Origin: Arthrobacter citreus
Lineage (GTDB): Bacteria; Bacillota; Bacilli; Bacillales; Bacillaceae_G
Assembly (NCBI GenBank): GCA_013200995.1
Contig: CP053689.1
Coordinates: 1 to 64,000, forward strand
Direction of reading: 5' to 3'
DNA: 64,000 nucleotides
In this document: piece after piece, positions 61,627 to 64,000 of the stretch
Numbering within the stretch: the first letter of the stretch is position 1
Layout: the number at the start of each line of letters is the position of its first letter
Notes under the pieces: generated by a model
Databases searched by the model: none
The model's input: the letters and a program-made list of their open reading frames with translations, nothing else
What the model was told of the DNA's origin: nothing
Position numbers and translations under genes: made by a program

Positions 61627-62424
61627 CTATGCCGCAACCTGCTCCCGATATTTTATCGGGGGCAGGTTATTTAGTTTTATTTGAATTCGTTCATTGTTAT
61701 AATAATAAATATATTCTTTCACAATCTCAATGATTTTGGAGTTGGTCGCTGCGTAATCTTGAGAATAGAAGGCTTCTGTCTTCAAATGTGAGAAGAATGA
61801 TTCGATTTGAACATTATCGTAGCACACTCCTTTTTGGGACATGCTTTGGATAATGTTCTTTTCTTTTACGTATGCCTGAAATTTGGGCGATGTATAGAGA
61901 CCTCCTTGATCAGAATGTAGAATAACCTTGTTAATTTTCCTTTTCTCCAAAGCTTGATCTACTGTATCGTAGGCTAACTTTAGATTGGGAGAATCACTTA
62001 TTACGGCGCTTATTACCTCGTTATTAAATCCATCAATAATAGCTGATAAATATAAATGCTTTTCTCCAAATGTTAGTGTCGATACATCTGTATACCACTT
62101 TTGGTTTGGAGCTTTAGCTTTAAACTTTCTTTTAATTAAATCTTACATTTTCACACTTTCAGAAGGTTTATAGTGCACAAACTTTCTTCTTCTGATTTTC
62201 GCAAATAACCCAATTTCTCGCATTAATCTTCTAACTTTCTTCCGATTAATTCGCAAACCGTGAACTGTCTTTAATTCACCTGTAACTCGTCGGTAACCAT
62301 ACCTTTTCTTATGTTTCTTATATATTTTTTTAATCAATTTAATTAATTTCTGATCATCATTTGAAAGCTTTTGTTTTTTCCAACGGTAATAACTACTTTT
62401 TGGGATCTCAAGAAACTTTAACAT
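61627..62424 (-). pseudogene. IS3 transposase orfB with one nonsense codon
   Basis: A single frame runs from 62424 to 61627 interrupted only by a TAA at 62143-62145 (after SESVKM). N-terminal HTH_21 part with KKRYGYRRVTGELKT; integrase core with KAKAPNQKWYTDVS (first catalytic Asp), HSDQGGLYTSP (second Asp) and VQIESFFSHLK (Glu). All three catalytic residues are kept and there is no frameshift, so the element was lost by one base change or is read through at low level. Its natural 5' end overlaps orfA in a frameshift manner. Confidence 0.85.
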
Positions 62425-62483
62425 TTCTCGAATAGGATATTTTGTCTTTAGTTCCTCTAATACCTTTACAATACCTGTCTTCG

Positions 62484-62798
62484 TTAATTTTTTGAGATCC
62501 CTTTTAACTTTCCCAGTAATTCATTTTGCATCTCAAGTTGCCTAATCCTTAATTTAAGTGCTTCAACTTCCGAAAGTTCTTCTATCCCTTTATTAAAAGT
62601 ATATTGTTTACCCACTGGCTGATTAAATCGATGTGTCTCTCCAGCACGATACCACTTCATCCATGTCTTAATTTGTGAAACATTTTTTATTCCTAACGTT
62701 TCCATAATTTCTTTATTCGGGCAGCCATCCTCTTTCATTTTTACAGCTTTCCATTTTACAACTGGATCATAATGAACTCTTGTCCCCATAAAAAATAC
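62484..62798 (-). CDS. IS3-family transposase orfA
   Basis: I place the start at the ATG beginning MGTRVHYDPVVKWKAVKMK rather than 20 codons upstream, since AAGAGGTG lies just before it. HTH segment CPNKEIMETLGIKNVSQIKTWMKWY and C-terminal leucine zipper VEALKLRIRQLEMQNELLGKL, as in IS150-like OrfA. Complete; the partner orfB carries a nonsense codon. Confidence 0.85.
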   Translation of the reverse strand, partial: VFFMGTRVHYDPVVKWKAVKMKEDGCPNKEIMETLGIKNVSQIKTWMKWYRAGETHRFNQPVGKQYTFNKGIEELSEVEALKLRIRQLEMQNELLGKLKGISKN

Positions 62799-62870
62799 AC
62801 CTCTTATGAAATATAGTTTAACTATACGACATAAAAGGTGTTTTTTCTTGTGTCCCACTTAGAGGGTTCA

Positions 62871-63732
62871 CTCTATAATCGGATATAGGGTTTTTGAGGT
62901 TGGGGTTCCTATTCTTAGGAAACTTAGGAATGCTAAATAGGATGCAACTACAGGATTGCGACCTAATAATAGTATTAGCAAATATTTTATTTCTATTCAA
63001 AAAGCTTAATCATGTAGGTATATTAACTGTTTCATTAGAAGTGTATATTGATAATAAAATATTTTTTTAGTTATTGAAAGAGTCTCAGCTCTAGTGGTAG
63101 ACGTATTAAACATTAGTTGTATATTTTATTGATTTTTTTCGAGTTATCTTAAAATCAGTTTTATATTTATACTACTTAAATTTGCTACCCCTTCTGCGTT
63201 CAAACTGTTTTACAAGAGATACCTCAAATTTAGGCAATTTCTTTATAGGCTGAAAACTATGTCATCGTATAGATTAAGATATAATGAATTTATACATATC
63301 ATCATTTTTATCCTTATCGTCATAAAATACATCTAACTTTTTCTATCAATTTTATATTCTAAGAAATTATGTATCTCGTTACCCTAATTATAAATATATA
63401 TGATATTATATATGTCTAAATATAATTCAAAAATGAAATAGATATATAACATATTTTCAAATTCATCACTATTTATATCATATTATTATATTTCGTCACC
63501 ATTCACAAGCAGTTGACAAAGTTTCCTCGATATCAGCTAAAAAAAACTGGTTAGGCAATGTCTATCTAACTGCAGGTTCGGGTAGTGTCCTTTATGCTTT
63601 TTCATTAGAAGCTCTTCGATGGTATTGACTATTGATAGTTCAGTTACCTAATCTTGTACGAAGTTCGTGTTCCTTAGGTTGGAAACCTTAATCTACCCCT
63701 TACTACTGCCGTTATGGTTCAGAACTTGCACC
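62871..63732. other. Long intergenic stretch, possible structured RNA remnant
   Basis: AT-rich and gene-free up to about 63500. Then 63500-63725 is markedly less AT-rich, closed in all frames, and on the minus strand contains phrases such as GGTAACTGAAC and GCAGTTAGATAGACATTG that recall the 5' domains of group II introns. I cannot confirm this; it has no domain V here. Confidence 0.3.
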
Positions 63733-64000
63733 TTATAGATTGTGTTCATGCTGGGTACACATAGAAAAAGAGAAGTCGATAAACAACTTCTCTTCATGCC
63801 TTGAGTATTGTAATCCTAATTGAGTTAATACGTTATCTAATGTAACTCCTTTATAAGCAGTTTTTGCTTTTGGCGCATTTGATACAGTCGGATTTTTTAG
63901 TCCAAAGTTTTCAATAATATAATCCATATCTTTTTTATCTACTACTTTATCAAAGTTAAAATCTGCAGTTGCTTTGTTTGTACCCCAATATGTTTGTACT
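63733..64000 (-). CDS. Dockerin-protein C-terminus, runs off the window, stop codon apparently lost
   Basis: The open frame enters from beyond the right edge and reads QTYWGTNK, then ADFNFDKVVDKKD (second dockerin loop), a YIIENFGL helix and the array tail AYKGVTLDNVLTQLGLQ. In other members the gene stops here. In this one a TAC follows where TAA or TAG would fit, and the frame continues 25 residues (YSRHEEKLF...EHNL) straight through the gene's own terminator hairpin (63768-63794). It therefore belongs to the same family as the four subtilases, but which enzyme it carries lies outside the window. The loop residues KK differ from the AK and EK of the others. Confidence 0.75.
   Translation of the reverse strand, partial: VQTYWGTNKATADFNFDKVVDKKDMDYIIENFGLKNPTVSNAPKAKTAYKGVTLDNVLTQLGLQYSRHEEKLFIDFSFSMCTQHEHNL
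63768..63794 (-). terminator. Terminator now inside the dockerin reading frame
   Basis: Stem AAGAGAAGT/ACTTCTCTT with T-run on the minus strand. It lies about 30 bases past the expected stop of the dockerin gene. Confidence 0.75.

Larger units (their letters stand above)
61594..62870 (-). mobile_element. IS3-family insertion sequence, nearly intact
   Basis: 1,277 bp between imperfect terminal inverted repeats that start TGAACCC. The two ends share TGAACCC, an inner GGGAC, and AGAAAAAACACC further in. It carries orfA (62484-62798) and orfB (62424 down to 61627). No convincing target duplication was seen. It is inactive through one in-frame stop in orfB. Confidence 0.85.

Noticed and set aside
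1..64000. CRISPR array, tRNA or rRNA genes, prophage structural genes
   Set aside because: Looked for regular short repeats, tRNA cloverleaf landmarks and capsid, portal or tail proteins; none found.

Overview
The window looks like the chromosome of a low-GC, spore-forming Bacillaceae bacterium. Evidence: AT-rich DNA, strong AGGAGG-type ribosome binding sites with many TTG/GTG starts, Vpr-like secreted subtilases, a GerAB-type germination permease, a DUF2187 protein and PlcR/NprR-type regulators. Genus is not determined. No tRNA, rRNA or CRISPR array was seen.

Region 1 (1-31.6 kb) is accessory. Four very large secreted subtilases (about 1,390-1,420 aa each) lie in tandem on the minus strand. 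Each has a signal peptide, an I9-type propeptide, an S8 domain with a PA insert, Fn3-like modules, a cohesin-like beta domain, a carboxypeptidase-regulatory-like module, a type I dockerin and a conserved C-terminal tail. Decayed copies of the same C-terminus lie at 22.05 kb and 26.4 kb, and another runs off the right edge at 64 kb. Three paralogous HTH+TPR regulators (2.7, 23.6 and 31.6 kb), one PlcR/NprR-like regulator (26.1 kb) and a dead copy of the latter (24.0 kb) border the array. The idea that they control the proteases through peptides is inference. A complete group II intron, a broken IS3 element and an IS110 remnant fill the right side.

Region 2 (31.6-37 kb) is gene-poor and scarred: a decayed IS3 orfA, a HEPT/MNT toxin-antitoxin pair, a small HTH protein, a small protein resembling the homing-endonuclease-associated repeat, and a pseudogene that has lost its start codon.

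Region 3 (37-41.7 kb) is a catabolic cassette: an AAA+ regulator diverges from an operon of glutamine-synthetase-like ligase, acetamidase/formamidase and APC permease. Scars at 41.8-42.4 kb are an sbcD fragment and a second group II intron remnant.

Region 4 (43-56.1 kb) is a glycan-use locus. The minus strand carries a ROK protein, a lipoprotein binding protein, two ABC permeases and a GH38 alpha-mannosidase. The plus strand carries an AraC regulator, a mannose-6-phosphate isomerase-like protein, a second ROK protein, an SGNH hydrolase and an aldo/keto reductase. It looks like import and breakdown of alpha-mannosides.

Region 5 (56.1-64 kb) holds decayed coding fragments of unknown origin, an orphan GerAB-type permease, a nucleoside hydrolase, a DUF2187 protein, an IS3 element killed by one in-frame stop, and the 3' end of another dockerin protein.
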